A DNA stretch of 64,000 nucleotides from Anopheles merus (GCF_017562075.2 NC_054083.1:2658501-2722500), one strand, 5' to 3'. Positions 52,302-63,960 are shown, counted from the stretch's first letter. Made by a program: numbers and translations. Notes: generated from the letters alone by a model not told the origin.

Positions 52302-54335
52302 TTAAAAATTTACATACATAACTTAGGTGGATGCTATTACAAGCTCCTGACTTCTAGTTCACATTTCTAAAGATATGAATAAAGGCATTTAAATATTTTG
52401 ATAGAGCAGGTACATTGAAATAAAGTAGTTCCTAAATTCGTAATGAAAAGCAGCACATATTGTTTGTCTTTGAAGGTTAAAATTTTAAATCTGTTGTTTA
52501 ACAAAAATAGAAATTACACATTTTCCTGGCCACTGATATCACACATAATTCATCCAATACTTTTCCAAGTCCTGAACTGCCTTCAGAAGGAGTTAAAAAA
52601 TAAAAATCTGATGTTGTTGATTTTACAACTATCTAAAAAATCAGAATTCAACGATAGCTACAAACATAGTATTTACTTCATTTGTAAAGTTAAACTCTGT
52701 CTTTGTTTTAGTGCGTTTAGCTACTGATATTGAACTGGCTAACAAATCAGAGGAATACAGATCATTATACAAAATGTCCTTTTGGATGCATTTTCTTTCT
52801 TGCTAAATATTCTTTACAGCACACTCCCCTCTATCCTTATATTTAGTTTGTCATGACTTTTGGGAGTTTCTTCGTCCAAAACGCCAATAGATGCTGGTGC
52901 ATTCATAACGTTTTCCTGTTATGCATATAATTTTGGAATTATTTTCCTTACATCCGTCTATAATCTGGAGTAGGACCAAAAGGTATTTGGTTCTGATTTG
53001 CTTCATTAGATTTAAAAATAAAGCTAGGTTAGAATAGCAATTTACGTATTAGATAAGTACATGAGATACGTATTACGTATTAGATAATTACATACACAGC
53101 TTCGTAATTTATTTATTTATTTTTATTTATTTGTAGAATAAATTATTTAATTTATTTTTTGTAGAATACACGAAATACGCTACACTAGGCACCTATGGAG
53201 CCGCCTAGTTACGCATGTGTCTGTTTTTTTAAAAAGTTGTTGTGGAAAAACTTCAATAAAATTCGCGTTCGCAAACTTTCGCAGAATATTTCTTCACAGA
53301 TTGACAGTATATATATTACACTATCATGCGACATATATGAGACAACGCCACTCTACGCCACTTTCATGATGGCATCAAGTCAAAAATTAAAATGATGAAA
53401 ATTTTCATGAAGTTTCTTCAGTTATTATCGTATATTTTTGCATAAAATTAACTTAACTAAAAATCTTTTATGTTTTTATAAAGCTGCCTAAATATCCTTT
53501 GAAAAATGGCTAAACTTATCAAAATCGGTTCATATTTGAAAAAGTTACAAAGGTTCAAAGTTTTCCAAAAAAGTGAAGATTTTTCTGCATTTTATTAACA
53601 AGTCTCAACTTTGAGAGGTCTTTTCTAGAGAACCAGAAAAGATAAAGAACTCATATTTGGTATATTTCTTAGTTTAACCCTTAGTATTAAAACCTTCTAT
53701 TTGGAATTGCGCTATTACAAAGTTGATTTTTTGAATTTCATCCCGGCAAATGCCCATTGTGCATTGGGGTGACGAGTAGTGGTTACACGCGCGAGTTGGA
53801 AAGTTGAAAAGCGTAGGCGGCGCAATTCGCTATAAAAAGGGATGGGCTGGCGCCGTAGGGCCTTTTTCGACGGAAATTTACTGTAGCGTTAACAATCAGT
53901 AATATTTTGGCGTGGGTTAATAAACGCAAACGCAACTTACTTATAATATTAACACTTTTCACACACGACCTAAAAAATACTCACAGCACAATCCGAAACG
54001 CTACACCTAGTGAAATGCCAATTGCTGAATGAATTAATTTATTTTCTCATCGACAAGTGTTGGGTAGATGAGGAAAAGGGAAGGTGTGGGGGAAGTGTAT
54101 CAGATTGCACCGTTGTCCGAATTATCTCATGGGGTAAATTTTGTCTATTTGCGATTTTGTTGCTAGCCGGTTAACTGCTAACGGTGCATATCGATGGTAG
54201 CTAAGCGATCGGGACCATCGATGATGTTGCCACGTTCATCGATATTTCTGATTCTTAACTCGTGCAGACCGGGATTGCTGAACAGGGATGTAAGTGCAAG
54301 GATATAAGGAATCCATGATTGCCTTTTGGTATGTA
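52302..54335. other. Two kilobases with no recognised gene
   Basis: The sequence is AT-rich up to about 53750. A less AT-rich part around 53750-53880 holds a TATAAAAAGGG word, but nothing downstream supports a promoter. No inverted ends or matched repeats were found. Confidence 0.5.
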
Positions 54336-54337
54336 TA

Positions 54338-54367
54338 CTTACTTACTTATCCGGCGCTACAACCGCT
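54338..54367 (-). mobile_element. Very short 3' end of the RTE-like LINE
   Basis: ACTTACTTATCCGGCGCTAC plus AACCGCT matches only the last ~30 bases of the LINE at 5112-6957 (opposite strand), an extreme 5' truncation. Confidence 0.7.
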
Positions 54368-54680
54368 ACATTACATGCTTGTTGACCAAGCCAAATCTTT
54401 GATACGATCAGTTATACGCATACAACAACCACCAAGTGGGCTTCGAGATTGGAAGACGACCGTATATCAATCCCGTCAATGAAACGAGCCGTGAATCCGT
54501 GAAGTGCAATGTTTATCGCATCTACAATTGAAAACGTATGCAACCGCAAAGCTAATCATAAATGTTAAGTACTATATCATCTATTCCATATCATATTTTA
54601 TCGTCATTAAAATACATTTTAAAGCGATCACGCGTCGCTCTGGCTATTCGCGATGGATGATTATTACCCCGCCCATGTCT

Positions 54681-55196
54681 TTACGATCTATTAACACGGG
54701 CATTAGAATTATTTTGAGTACTATTTGCACAAATATTCAAAACTGTATCATCAGTGTCTCGAAACGTTATGCAAATGTTATGCAGAAGGCAAACAGCTTT
54801 TATAACAATACCAACGTGTTCCGCTGTCAACTGTAATTCTGTCTTAAGGCACCGCCATTTGCTTGTGGCGATGCCAAAAGCACATTCGATGCATCGTCTG
54901 GCCCTGCTTAATCTATAATTAAAATAGATTTGCTCTTGTGTTATGTTGTGTGCTGCATATGGACGCAACAAATACGTTTTAAAAGGGTACCCTTGGTCTC
55001 CTAGAAAAACGTGAGGCATGTTTTCATCTGTCCCTGGCAATGGTTTGGCTTGTGGGAGCTTCAACTTCCCAGTTTCCAGCATGTTGAACATAGCTGAGCT
55101 GTTGAAAACTCCACTGTCACTGCATCTTCCATACTCTCCAACATCAATTATTGTGAATTTATAATTCGCATCGCACACACCTTGCAAATGAACCAA
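54681..55196 (-). pseudogene. PIF/Harbinger transposase (DDE_4 nuclease), N-terminally truncated
   Basis: The 171-codon frame has the three catalytic regions of Harbinger nucleases. These are VCDANYKFTIIDVGEYGRCS with SGVFNSS (first Asp region), HVFLGDQGYPFKTYLLRPY (second Asp), and NYRLSRARRCIECAFGIATS (Glu). The C-terminus RCLKTEL...AVCLLHNICI is present. The N-terminal helix-turn-helix half is missing, because the frame meets the CR1-like LINE junction at about 55197. The enzyme normally acts with a MADF-type partner and makes TWA duplications. Confidence 0.88.
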
Positions 55197-55243
55197 GAAT
55201 TTTTTTTATTTGCCGTTCGGTAAAAGAAATAGGCGCCCAGGTC

Positions 55244-56215
55244 GGTTTCCAAGCCGCCCTCACCTCAGCTGTAGCAGCTATCGGCAAGCTCGTTGAGCCT
55301 ATTGTCGCCGAAGTTCGCAGTGGTTTTACCCTCCTTCAAACTGCATCCACGCCTCACATTCGGAATCCTGATCCTCGACCGGCTACTGGTAGAAAGCGGA
55401 GGCGCTTAATCGAGGATTCGTCATCTCCTGGTGCAAACAGAATTGTAAACAGTCGCGGTAACATCCTTTGTGCCGCGTCATCGCCAAACGCATACACCAA
55501 TACCACGATTGCCGTCCAGCCGGCACCTACACAACCGCATGAACTGGTGGGAACCGATCCGTTATCATCACCGCTTCAAGCTGCACCTCGTGAGCCATTC
55601 ACAGATAGGATCTGGATCCGCCTATCCCGCTTATCAACGGCCGTCACTGTGGAACAAGTGGTCGCTTCTGTAAAGCGTCGCCTAGCCACCGATGACGTTA
55701 TAGCGTATTGCCTGCTGAGAAGAGGGGTTAGTGTGGACAGCATGAATTGGCTTTCATTCAAACTGAGAGTCCCGGCTATCCTTCGAGATGCGGCACTCAC
55801 ACCATCCACTTGGCCCGTCGGTATCGGTGTACGTGAGTTTTTTCCATCCCGTCAACACGACCACCAAACCTCATCTCCTATAGCCACCCGAAACCGCTTT
55901 ACAACATGCACACCAGCTACTAGTACTGATCACCGCTACACCACACGCACACCAACAACGACTCACCGTTTAGCAGCACGCACGTCTACTCCACCTGGTC
56001 TTGAAACAACATCATCACAACAGTGTCACCCCCTGGTGAATGATACTTTGGAAGCACCCAACTCAACACTTGTTTCTGGACCGCCCCAAAACCACCGCGC
56101 TTCATCTCCGCACCTGCACCAGTCTACAATCGATCGCTTTTTCTCAACTAGACGAAGTTCCGCTCATTGCACGCAACAAACACGCCAAGCCTCATGCTCT
56201 GACAACGCAGCTTAA
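55244..56215 (+). CDS. CR1/Jockey-type LINE ORF1, C-terminal part
   Basis: The open frame has AAIGKLVEPIVAEVRSGF, a basic GRKRRRLIEDSSS, and a C-terminal module (DRIWIRLSRL...VASVKRRL...SFKLRVP...STWPVGIGVREFF) typical of the ORF1 proteins of insect CR1/Jockey LINEs. A Thr/His-rich tail follows before TAA at 56213-56215. ORF1 proteins bind the element RNA. The start is lost to truncation. Confidence 0.7.
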   Translation, partial: GFQAALTSAVAAIGKLVEPIVAEVRSGFTLLQTASTPHIRNPDPRPATGRKRRRLIEDSSSPGANRIVNSRGNILCAASSPNAYTNTTIAVQPAPTQPHELVGTDPLSSPLQAAPREPFTDRIWIRLSRLSTAVTVEQVVASVKRRLATDDVIAYCLLRRGVSVDSMNWLSFKLRVPAILRDAALTPSTWPVGIGVREFFPSRQHDHQTSSPIATRNRFTTCTPATSTDHRYTTRTPTTTHRLAARTSTPPGLETTSSQQCHPLVNDTLEAPNSTLVSGPPQNHRASSPHLHQSTIDRFFSTRRSSAHCTQQTRQASCSDNAA

Positions 56216-59182
56216 TTGACTTACCGTACACCCGCTTTATCCAACCACCACAATGACAACGCTACCGCTGAGTATTTAAGCTGCTATTATCAAAACGTTA
56301 GAGGTTTGCGTACTAAAACAAAAGAATTTCACCTAACTGTATCGGAGGCTGACTTCGACCTTATCGCCCTCACGGAAACTTGGCTTGTTGACAACATTCC
56401 ATCTGCTCTTCTCTTCAACAACAACTTCTCTGTTTACCGCTGTGATCGCTCTCTCAGCGGCTCCGTGGTGTTTTGCTAGCCGTTTCTAACGCATACGAGT
56501 CGATAGAATTACCTTCCCGTGATCGTTCTCTCGAGTATATTTGTGTGCGCATCACCTGCAATAACACACATCTGTACATCATGGTAGTATACATTCCACC
56601 GCAGCTTAGCTCCGAGATATCGACTCTTTGCTCTCTACATGATTGTATCAGCGGCTTCACTCTCACACTGAAGCCTTCGGATCTGCTGTTTGTTATTGGC
56701 GATTTCAATCAGCCTAGCATAAGCTGGTCCACAGCTGATCCTTCGTCCTCGCCAGCATACTCATCAATCACGCACTGTGAACCAACTGCGCGCTCACTGG
56801 CCAACAACACCTTTGTGGATGGATTTAAATTTAACGGTATAGTGCAACTTAATCACATCAATAATTCGCACGGACGCATGCTTGACCTGCTCTACGCTAA
56901 CAATGCTGCAGCTAAATTGTGTTCGCCTGTCTTTCCAAGTGTTGTTCCGTTTGTACCTCTTAACTCCTACCATCCAGCGTTTGACTTCAATATACGTATT
57001 AACTCGTCGACCCGACGCAATTCGACGACTCGACAAAACTCGACGACAACCGCATTTTATCGTATTAACTTTGCTAAAGCTGACTATGTGAAACTGAACG
57101 ACATGATATCAATGTTTAATAATAGCTTTCATTGTTCCAATTTTGTTTCACTTGACGAAGCAGTATGTTCATTCTCGTCCTTCATGCTGCAAGCCTTTGT
57201 TGTATGCGTCCCAGTTCAGCGTCCTAAACCTAACCCCCCCTGGGCGGACCGCACACTCAAACGACTCAAACGTGTAAAAAGAGCTGCTTATCGTCACTAC
57301 CAAACGCGCCGCTGCCAAAGATCTCGCTCGATCTACTTTGACACGCACTCTTTATACTGCAGCTATAACAGGTTTCGATATCGCAGATATTTTAGTAAAA
57401 TTCAACGTAACCTCTGCAGGTGGCCTGACTCGTTTTGGCGCTTCTACAACAGCAAAACAAAATCCACGCATACACCGAAATCCATTACGTACAAAGGAGC
57501 AACAAGTGCCAACACTAATGAAATGTGCAATCTCTTCGCGGATCGCTTCGCAGATTGCTTTTCACCGGCCATGAATGATACCGATACCATTGATGCTGCT
57601 CTCGTCAACACTCCGGCTGGCACAATTAACATGAGCACTCCTTTCATCGACAGTGAGATCATTTTATCTGCCGTAGCGCAACTAAAGCCATCCTTCGCTC
57701 CTGGACCCGACGGAATTCCTTCTACCGTGCTGAAACGCTGTCAAACGACAGTAGCACCTATCCTTGCAAAATTGTTCAATACATCGCTAGCCAATGGCTA
57801 CTTTCCCAAAACATGGAGGAAATCTTGGATGGTTCCTATTTACAAAAAGAGCGACAGGACAGATGTCATCAACTACCGGGGTATTACATCTTTGTGTGCA
57901 ATTGCCAAGGTGTTCGAACTAGTGATATACAAAAATCTGCTACATGCATGCCGCAGCTACCTAAGCCCGTATCAACATGGATTCGTGCCAAAAAAGTCGA
58001 CTACCACGAAACTGGTTGAATTTGTAACCTATTGCACTAGTCAAATTGATGCCGGAGCTCAAGTCGATGCAATTTATACTGATCTGAAAGCAGCATTCGA
58101 CTCTCTTCCGCACGCAATTCTTCTCGCTAAACTCGATAAGCTAGGAGTTCCCAGCTCGCTCGTACAGTGGCTTAAGTCTTACCTAATTAATCGCACATAC
58201 ATCGTGAAAATTGATAAGCACATGTCCAAAGAAATAGTCAGCAGCTCGGGTGTGCCACAAGGAAGCAATATTGGCCCGCTATGTTGCTATGTTCATATTG
58301 TTTATCAACGATGTTACCCTCGCTTTACCTCCCGACAGTATCAGTCTGTTTGCCGACGACGCAAAAACTTTTGCGCCTATTCACAACACAGGTGATTGTA
58401 CATTCCTGCAAGACTGCATCGAAATGTTCTGTTCGTGGTGCAAGCGTAATGGACTGACTATCTGCATCGAGAAATGCTACTGTGTGTCTTTTAGTCGATG
58501 CAGGAGCCCAGTGACTGGGACCTACTTCATGGACGGCACTGCAGTTAATCGACAGAATCATGCCAAAGACCTGGGCGTTCTGCTTGACTCTAGTTTGAAC
58601 TTTAAACAGCATATCGATGACGTTGTAGCCAGAGGAAATCAATTACTTGGCGTGGTTATCCGGACAACTAATGAATTCCGCAACCCCATGTGCATCAAAG
58701 CTGTGTACAACTGTATCGTTCGTTCGGTTCTGGAATATTCGTGCGTAGTCTGGAGCCCAACTACCGCTTCTTCAATTGCTCGACTTGAGGCGATTCAACG
58801 TAAGCTCACGAGATATGCCCTACGCCTACTTCCCTGGCAGGATCGCAATAATCTTCCTCCGTATGCTGCGCGGTGCCGTCTTCTAGGTCTTGAACCTCTT
58901 TCGGTTAGAAGACGCAATGCACAGTGCTCTTTCATCGCAGGATTGCTAAATGGCTCTATCGACTCATCGGCTTTGTTGCATCGAGTCGATATCTACGCAC
59001 CATCCCGAATACTTAGGTCTAGAGAAACTCTACGGCTCGCTCAACCCCGTTCCAGTGCTGGTCGGTCGGACCCTATGTTCCGCATGTCGGCTGTTTTCAA
59101 CACTGTTTCGGATTGCTTCGACTTCGACATCTCAACTCAGTGCTTCAAGGAACGTCTCTGGATTTTGCCGTGGCCGCAGTGA
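56216..59182 (+). pseudogene. CR1/Jockey-type LINE ORF2 (endonuclease + reverse transcriptase), two frame breaks
   Basis: The endonuclease starts at about 56280 (YQNVRGLRTKTKEF; LIALTETWLVDN) and continues in another frame from about 56473 (VVYIPPQ; IGDFNQP). RT motifs follow: APGPDGIPSTVLKRC, NYRGITSLCAIAKVFE, HGFVPKKSTTTKLVEF, YTDLKAAFDSLPH and SGVPQGSNIGPL. A second frameshift near 58290 leads to SLFADDAKTFAPI, the catalytic FADD, at about 58343-58380. The C-terminus ends with TGA at 59180-59182. Inactive. Confidence 0.88.
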
Positions 59183-59273
59183 ATTGCGATGCAAATCTTG
59201 TTTTTGCTATTATTTATTTTTAATTGAACTGTTACATCTTAATTAGGCCATACGGCCCGTTAAAGATTAAATA

Positions 59274-59275
<2 letters not shown>

Positions 59276-59300
<25 letters not shown>
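59276..59300 (+). repeat. (AAT)n tail of the CR1/Jockey-type LINE
   Basis: A run of AATAATAAT units directly follows AAATAAATAATA. It is the 3' simple repeat used by CR1/Jockey-like LINEs during target-primed copying. Confidence 0.85.
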
Positions 59301-59304
<4 letters not shown>

Positions 59305-59736
59305 TAGTTTCCATTTCCTGAACAACAATAGAAGGAGATAGTGAAGGGGGAAGGTAGAGACTAACAATTGTGGATTCTATTGGTGAAGATATTTTAACGC
59401 CTATTGCGGGTATGTTGGTAAAAATATTAACAGGGTTACAGGGTATGTGTTTGGTATGCCTATGACAACGGAGTAATGCATGTTGGTTGGTGTTAGGAAA
59501 AAATGCCAGGTATAGTTATTGAATGGAGAACTTTTTAGGTTTGATATGGTCATTATTTCTTGTAAGGCGACTATTGTTGGGTTGTAGCGGGTAATTAGAA
59601 TTTTTGGTTCATCAGAGTTACGGCTCATGCTCCTAATATTCCAGGACATGGCAAACAAAGGTGTATTATTATTTAACGGAGGATGGGAATTTGTAGAATG
59701 AATGTTTGAAGTTGTTAAAAAAGCAGATGTAGTCAT
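59301..59736 (-). pseudogene. I-type LINE ORF2 endonuclease, N-terminal fragment
   Basis: The frame reads LFAMSWNIRSMSRNSDEPKI, then NPTIVALQEIM, the start of an APE-type endonuclease in I-clade LINEs. A frame break near 59401 precedes SSPIESTIVSLYLPPS. Coding ends at the junction with the (AAT)n tail. Confidence 0.75.
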
Positions 59737-61714
59737 TGTAGTTTAGAAGTTTTCTTCCTCTGTGTCTTCCTCACCTCGATGAATGGGGCATTATCGGGAG
59801 AGAGAAGGGGCTCCTCTCCAGTGTTGTTAATTGTCGACATTTTTTTATGATATTCGCAGTAAGCGGGTGTCAAAATCATTTTTTGATCATGATATTCATG
59901 GTTACCATGACACGACTTTCCAAAAGCGACAATCATTTATGCAATAACAATCAATGGTTTTTCGATGACATGATTGCAAAAACTGTAGAATGAATGTCAT
60001 TTGACATTTTTCATGAGACGCCAGAACTGCTCTATCGTGCATTTATCGATACTTAGCCATTAGACCACTTGATATTTTCACTCAGTCAACCCGGAAAATG
60101 GTGTTCTCTTACAGGAGTATAGAAATTCACGCGAAAACACGAAAAAGGACCCATTTTCGATGAAGATCTAGTTCACTTGAGGTACGGCAAAATCAAAAAG
60201 TCAAATGATTGTAGCAGAAAAATATCATCGTGTCAAATGATATTTTTTCTGTGATTGTCGAATGAATGCGTGGATCTAGAATGCGATGCTTCAAAAAGTA
60301 TCATTTTATAAAATTTGATGTCGACGACTATCACCGTTCGCAACACTGCTCCTCTCTCTCGGAATTTAGGGGATTGGAAGAGAAAGGCATGGAAGATGTG
60401 GGGGATTTTTTGTGAAGGAGATTTTTGGGAGGGAGGGAGGTTTTTTTTACCTCGGAGGAAGAGGAGCCCTTTGAGAGAGCTCGTTTTTTAAGCGCCTTTG
60501 AAGAGGTCGCTTTGCTTCCGTCCAGAAGGGACGAGGAGCAAGAAGAGTCAGACTCTACGGATAGGTCCATTGTTTCAACTTTATCAGTGGTTTTGTTGTG
60601 ATTAAAAGTGTTAAAAAATTTGGTTTGTTCGATTTGCATGTTTTTGATAGTTTCTGTTAGTAGATCAATTTTCTCATTTAGATAAGCATTTTCTTGTTTA
60701 AGTCTGGCAATAATTTTGTCTTTTGGGTCAGGAGTGGCAACAGGTGGACTAAGTTTTTCAAAAGTTCTTCATTTTGTTTTTAAGATTGGCTATTTCTTCG
60801 TCCCTAGAGACGGGTTTAGTGGATGGGGCAACGTTAGTTTTTGGATTCGAGGAGACAACTTGAGCGAGAGTGAGCCTTTGTTGAACTGCGCTCTGTTCAT
60901 GCAGTTGGGAATCTATGTATTTTCGTGCTTCAAAGAAAGACACGTTGTAATCAATTTTATATTTAATTACTTCATGTTCCTTGAGATAACATGGGCAGGA
61001 TTTGTCAAAAGAATTTTGGTTGCCTTTGCAATTCACACATTTCAGTGGAACAGTGCATTCACCATGGGCAGGAATACCATAATTGTGGCAAACCTGTGAG
61101 GTTTTGCATCTCAGCTTGGTATGACCATAGTGAGCACAATTAAGACAAAGCATGGGTTTGGGATAATATGTACGGGGAATCACTTGGAGTGGTCCAAGGC
61201 GGGTAGCAGAGGGGACACGTGTTGCAGCAATACGGAGGAGGAAAGAATTGGTAGGTATTATTTCACTATTAACTTTACGAGTAAAACGATGCCCTTCAGT
61301 AACTTGTTGTTCTTTTAAATTGGCTAAAACTTCTTCATCCTTCTAATGTTTAAGGTCGGTAGAGAAAATTACGCATTGGACGATATTAAGTGTAGTGTGG
61401 GGTGTGATGGTGATAAGTGTTCCATTAATAAGTTTAGTTAGTGTTTATAGCTTTTTGTAGTGGGACAATGATCGGGTTTTCAAGAGGTATTTGGAATTAT
61501 TGTTAATCAGGTTACCTTCTACCGGTCGTCCAACATGTTGTTGTAGACTTTTGCCTACGATGAACGGGTCTGATAGCGGCTTTGCTTCTTCGGTGGTCAG
61601 TACAAGATACTTTAGCTCTCCTTCCTCGCCGTTAAACCAATCCGGGTATGTCCTAGCCCGGGAACTCGTGCCGTGAGGGGGATTAGCTCTCGCGGCAGGA
61701 GGAGGGTCCAACAT
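59733..61714 (-). pseudogene. I-type LINE ORF1 (gag-like), interrupted
   Basis: The N-terminus at 61714 reads KYLVLTTEEAKPLSDPFIVG and NSKYLLKTRSLSHYKKL, typical of mosquito I-clade ORF1. Zinc knuckles at 61140-61000 are CLNCAHYGHTKLRC, CHNYG and CVNCKGNQNSFDKSC. A Ser-rich region (60639-60350) follows, then the tail (59818-59733) beyond the hAT MITE. Frame breaks occur near 61440 and 60750. ORF1 proteins package the LINE RNA. Confidence 0.78.
59819..60349. mobile_element. hAT MITE in I-type LINE ORF1
   Basis: The ends CAGTGTTG...CAACACTG are flanked by CTCCTCTC (59811-59818, 60350-60357). Subterminal GTCGACAT words occur at both ends. It is 531 bp and non-coding. Leaving out the element and one duplication restores the ORF1 frame. 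Confidence 0.9.
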
Positions 61715-62256
61715 ATTGTCGGCCCTCTCAGCAATGGCACTTCAAAAACTTCACTGTCTCAAGTTTTCCACAATGTCCACTGCATAACAATACCACTTCA
61801 CTTCTGAACACAAATATCTTTAGAGAGTCCACCAGACTAATGTCTTTAAACATTCACTTCATAGAAACTTCCACTATCTGCACTCATAAAACAGGCTACA
61901 ACCTTGGGGCACAACACTTTACGTATCGCTTTGAGAAAAGCGAACAACGTAAAGTGCGTTAGGATTGTTCTTAAAAATGATAAATATTCAACTTTAACGT
62001 CTCGCTGTGAAAACAACGAACGACGTAAAGGGATGTCTAAGTTTGTTTTTCCCACACGCACTATACTACAGCACAAAACTCCTGAAACAACAAACACGAA
62101 CAACACTTTCCAGCACTGCACTGTTTGGACACAGGTAACTCTGCACTGCACTGATCACGGGGGTATAAAATACGAGTCAGTCGGGGAGCGCTTGGTAGGA
62201 CGCGTCCGCACTCTTCAGCTGCTACGAGAAGATTGTTACGAATTGTTGTACTTACA

Positions 62257-62356
62257 ACACCCTCAGCCTTCTGTCTATTCTTCTGTCTTGCGATTTTGTG
62301 CCTTTGTTACAACTTCAACGTTTTATTCAAATTGATAAAATTCCAGGTTTTACACA
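62257..62356 (+). repeat. 100-bp repeat shared with 48946-49045
   Basis: This is the second copy of the CAGCCTTCTGT...AGGTTTTACA repeat. It lies just beyond the presumed 5' region of the I-type LINE. A TATAAAA word 90 bp upstream (62165) and TCAGT nearby hint at an LTR, but no second LTR is seen. Confidence 0.55.
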
Positions 62357-62860
62357 TGTGTGTATGATTTATTATTATTTACTTAGAAAAACTTTTTATA
62401 TAAAAACAACTTCAGTTTTTATGTATTCAGCGATTATTTAATCTCAATTTGTGTTGCTATCTCTCGGTATACTTCGCATCATAATATTGATTCGTCATGA
62501 TATTGACTCTCTGTCTCTCTCTTGTTGGCCTGCTCATGATATAGCATGACCCAACAGACAAAGCCGAATTCGCTCGAGCCTTTTACTCTGTGCCAGAGCA
62601 AGAAAGCATGCATTCTGCATCAAGTTCTACAGCTGCAAACGCAATGTGTGTGTGTGCGTTGAGCGAATGTATGGAAGAAGATGGGAAACAGCGGGGTTTT
62701 CTCGTTCAGTTGAAGAGACCCGAAGAATTCCTCGTGGTTTCCCAAATAACCAACTCGGCCTTAACCCACTGTAAAGCCAATTCATACCCACGTGGGTTAG
62801 TGGTGGTCGATTCAGTCGTTAACCCACCAAATTTTAGAACAATCGAAGCTGTCAGTTCTA
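62357..62860. other. No recognised gene
   Basis: The frame 62590-63039 crosses a MITE and shows no family similarity. CTCT and TGTG simple repeats occur at about 62505-62525 and 62645-62660. Confidence 0.5.
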
Positions 62861-62863
62861 ATA

Positions 62864-63010
62864 CAGGGTTTCCGACGATTTATTGGTTATCAATACAATT
62901 CGACCATCAAATTATGGGAAACGGCAAAAAAATCGTGGGAACGCACCAAAAATATATGGAAACCCACCAAAAATTGATGAAAACCAACCAATTAATCGCG
63001 GGAAACCCTG
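62864..63010. mobile_element. Tc1/mariner-type MITE (CAGGGTTTCC ends), TA-flanked
   Basis: The ends CAGGGTTTCCGACGATTxATTGG and, inverted, CCAATTAATCGCGGGAAACCCTG are flanked by TA (62862-62863, 63011-63012). It is 147 bp. AACCCACCAA words recur inside and outside it. Confidence 0.85.
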
Positions 63011-63046
63011 TAAGATATATTAACCTTGTTAACGCTTAGCCCACCT

Positions 63047-63160
63047 CAGGGTGGCCACTCAACCGGGAAAACCGGGAAAACCGGGAATTAGCCGTGAATT
63101 TTATTTTTCCGGGAAAAACCGGGAAAAACCGGGAAATTCTCCCAAAAAACCGGGAAATTA
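63047..63160 (+). repeat. hAT-like left end with ACCGGGAAA tandem repeats
   Basis: CAGGGTGGCCACTC followed by repeated AACCGGGAAA units looks like the terminus of a hAT-type element. No matching right end was found, so it is probably a fragment. Confidence 0.55.
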
Positions 63161-63355
63161 TCACAAACTTTTGCTATCACTGTTTATCATCGTACTAAGT
63201 GTATTTTCTATTATTGGGATGTTTCGTATATTGTTTCCAACTTACCACAGGCCATCAACATGTGTACAACCAATGTGTAAGGACAACATTTAAGGACAAC
63301 ATGTAAGGACAACAACAGGACAACAACTTTTTTAAGGTTATGTGATGACATCTGT

Positions 63356-63561
63356 GAGCCGGTCTCATGGTCGTCAACTCGTACGACTTAACAAAATGCC
63401 CGTCATGGGTTCAAGCCCCAAATAGACCGTGCCGCCATACGTAGGACTGACTATCCTGCTATGGGGGGAAATCAATAAGTCACTGAAAGCCAACCCCACA
63501 AGTGGTGGGTTGGCAGGCCTTGACCGGCATCGGTTGTTGAGCCAAAGAAAAAAAAAAGATT
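63356..63561 (+). mobile_element. tRNA-derived SINE with target duplication
   Basis: It starts GAGCCGGTCTCATGGTCGTC, has a B-box GGGTTCAAGCCCC, the same body as 50874-51081 and an A-rich GAAAAAAAAAAG tail. It is flanked by ACATCTGT (63348-63355, 63562-63569). The A-box region has lost about six bases relative to the other copy. Confidence 0.92.
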
Positions 63562-63569
63562 ACATCTGT

Positions 63570-63960
63570 AAATCAACAATTGATAGCCGATGAAAAATAT
63601 CTTGGCCACGGGTTAAAGTCTTTACACGTTAGTGTCATGATGCAAAACCATCAAAAAGCAATATTTGTAATTTTTTTTTTGTAGTTTTTTCATCAGTTTT
63701 TTGCTCATAAAAAACTTCCAAAAATATAAAGAATGCATATTTAAATAGCTTAAGATCCATAGTAGCCAAATTAGATCCACAAACGAGCGCATGATTGAAA
63801 ATTAGTTGGTACAAATTTGATAGAAATCATGCCAAAAATGGTTCTCAAATGTGTTGTGACACCTCCAGATTGGATACTATATTTTTGAATAACTCACTAA
63901 TAAATTTTATCCAGTTTTCATGACAAGTGTCCATTTGTCCTGTAATGCTCGTGTTTACTT
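63570..63960 (-). repeat. Partial copy of the outer GGGGAAGG-ended element
   Basis: On the - strand it shares AAATTAGATCCACAAA, GCGCACG/GCGCATG, TTGAAAATT and TATATTTTTGGAAGTTTT with 28690-28810, part of the outer element at 22262-46248. It ends near a GTGTCCATTTGTCC word. The ends are not preserved here. Confidence 0.6.

Larger units (their letters stand above)
55205..59298 (+). mobile_element. CR1/Jockey-type LINE, 5'-truncated
   Basis: ORF1 remnant, ORF2 with endonuclease and reverse transcriptase, a short 3' untranslated region (AGGCCATACGGCCCGTTAAA) and an (ATA)n/(AAT)n tail to 59298 are all present. No target duplication is visible: the left side is a Harbinger gene and the right side an I-type LINE. 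The junctions may reflect a rearrangement. Confidence 0.85.
59301..62240 (-). mobile_element. I-type LINE, 5' half only
   Basis: On the - strand: a probable 5' untranslated region (about 62240-61715), ORF1 (61714 to about 59733) and the first ~145 codons of the ORF2 endonuclease (to 59301), where the CR1-type LINE tail begins. The rest of ORF2 is absent. A hAT MITE (59819-60349) interrupts ORF1. The 5' border is not precise. Confidence 0.7.

Noticed and set aside
62160..62240. TATA box with TCAGT initiator at 62165-62180
   Set aside because: The spacing is too short for a normal TATA/initiator pair and no gene follows on the + strand.
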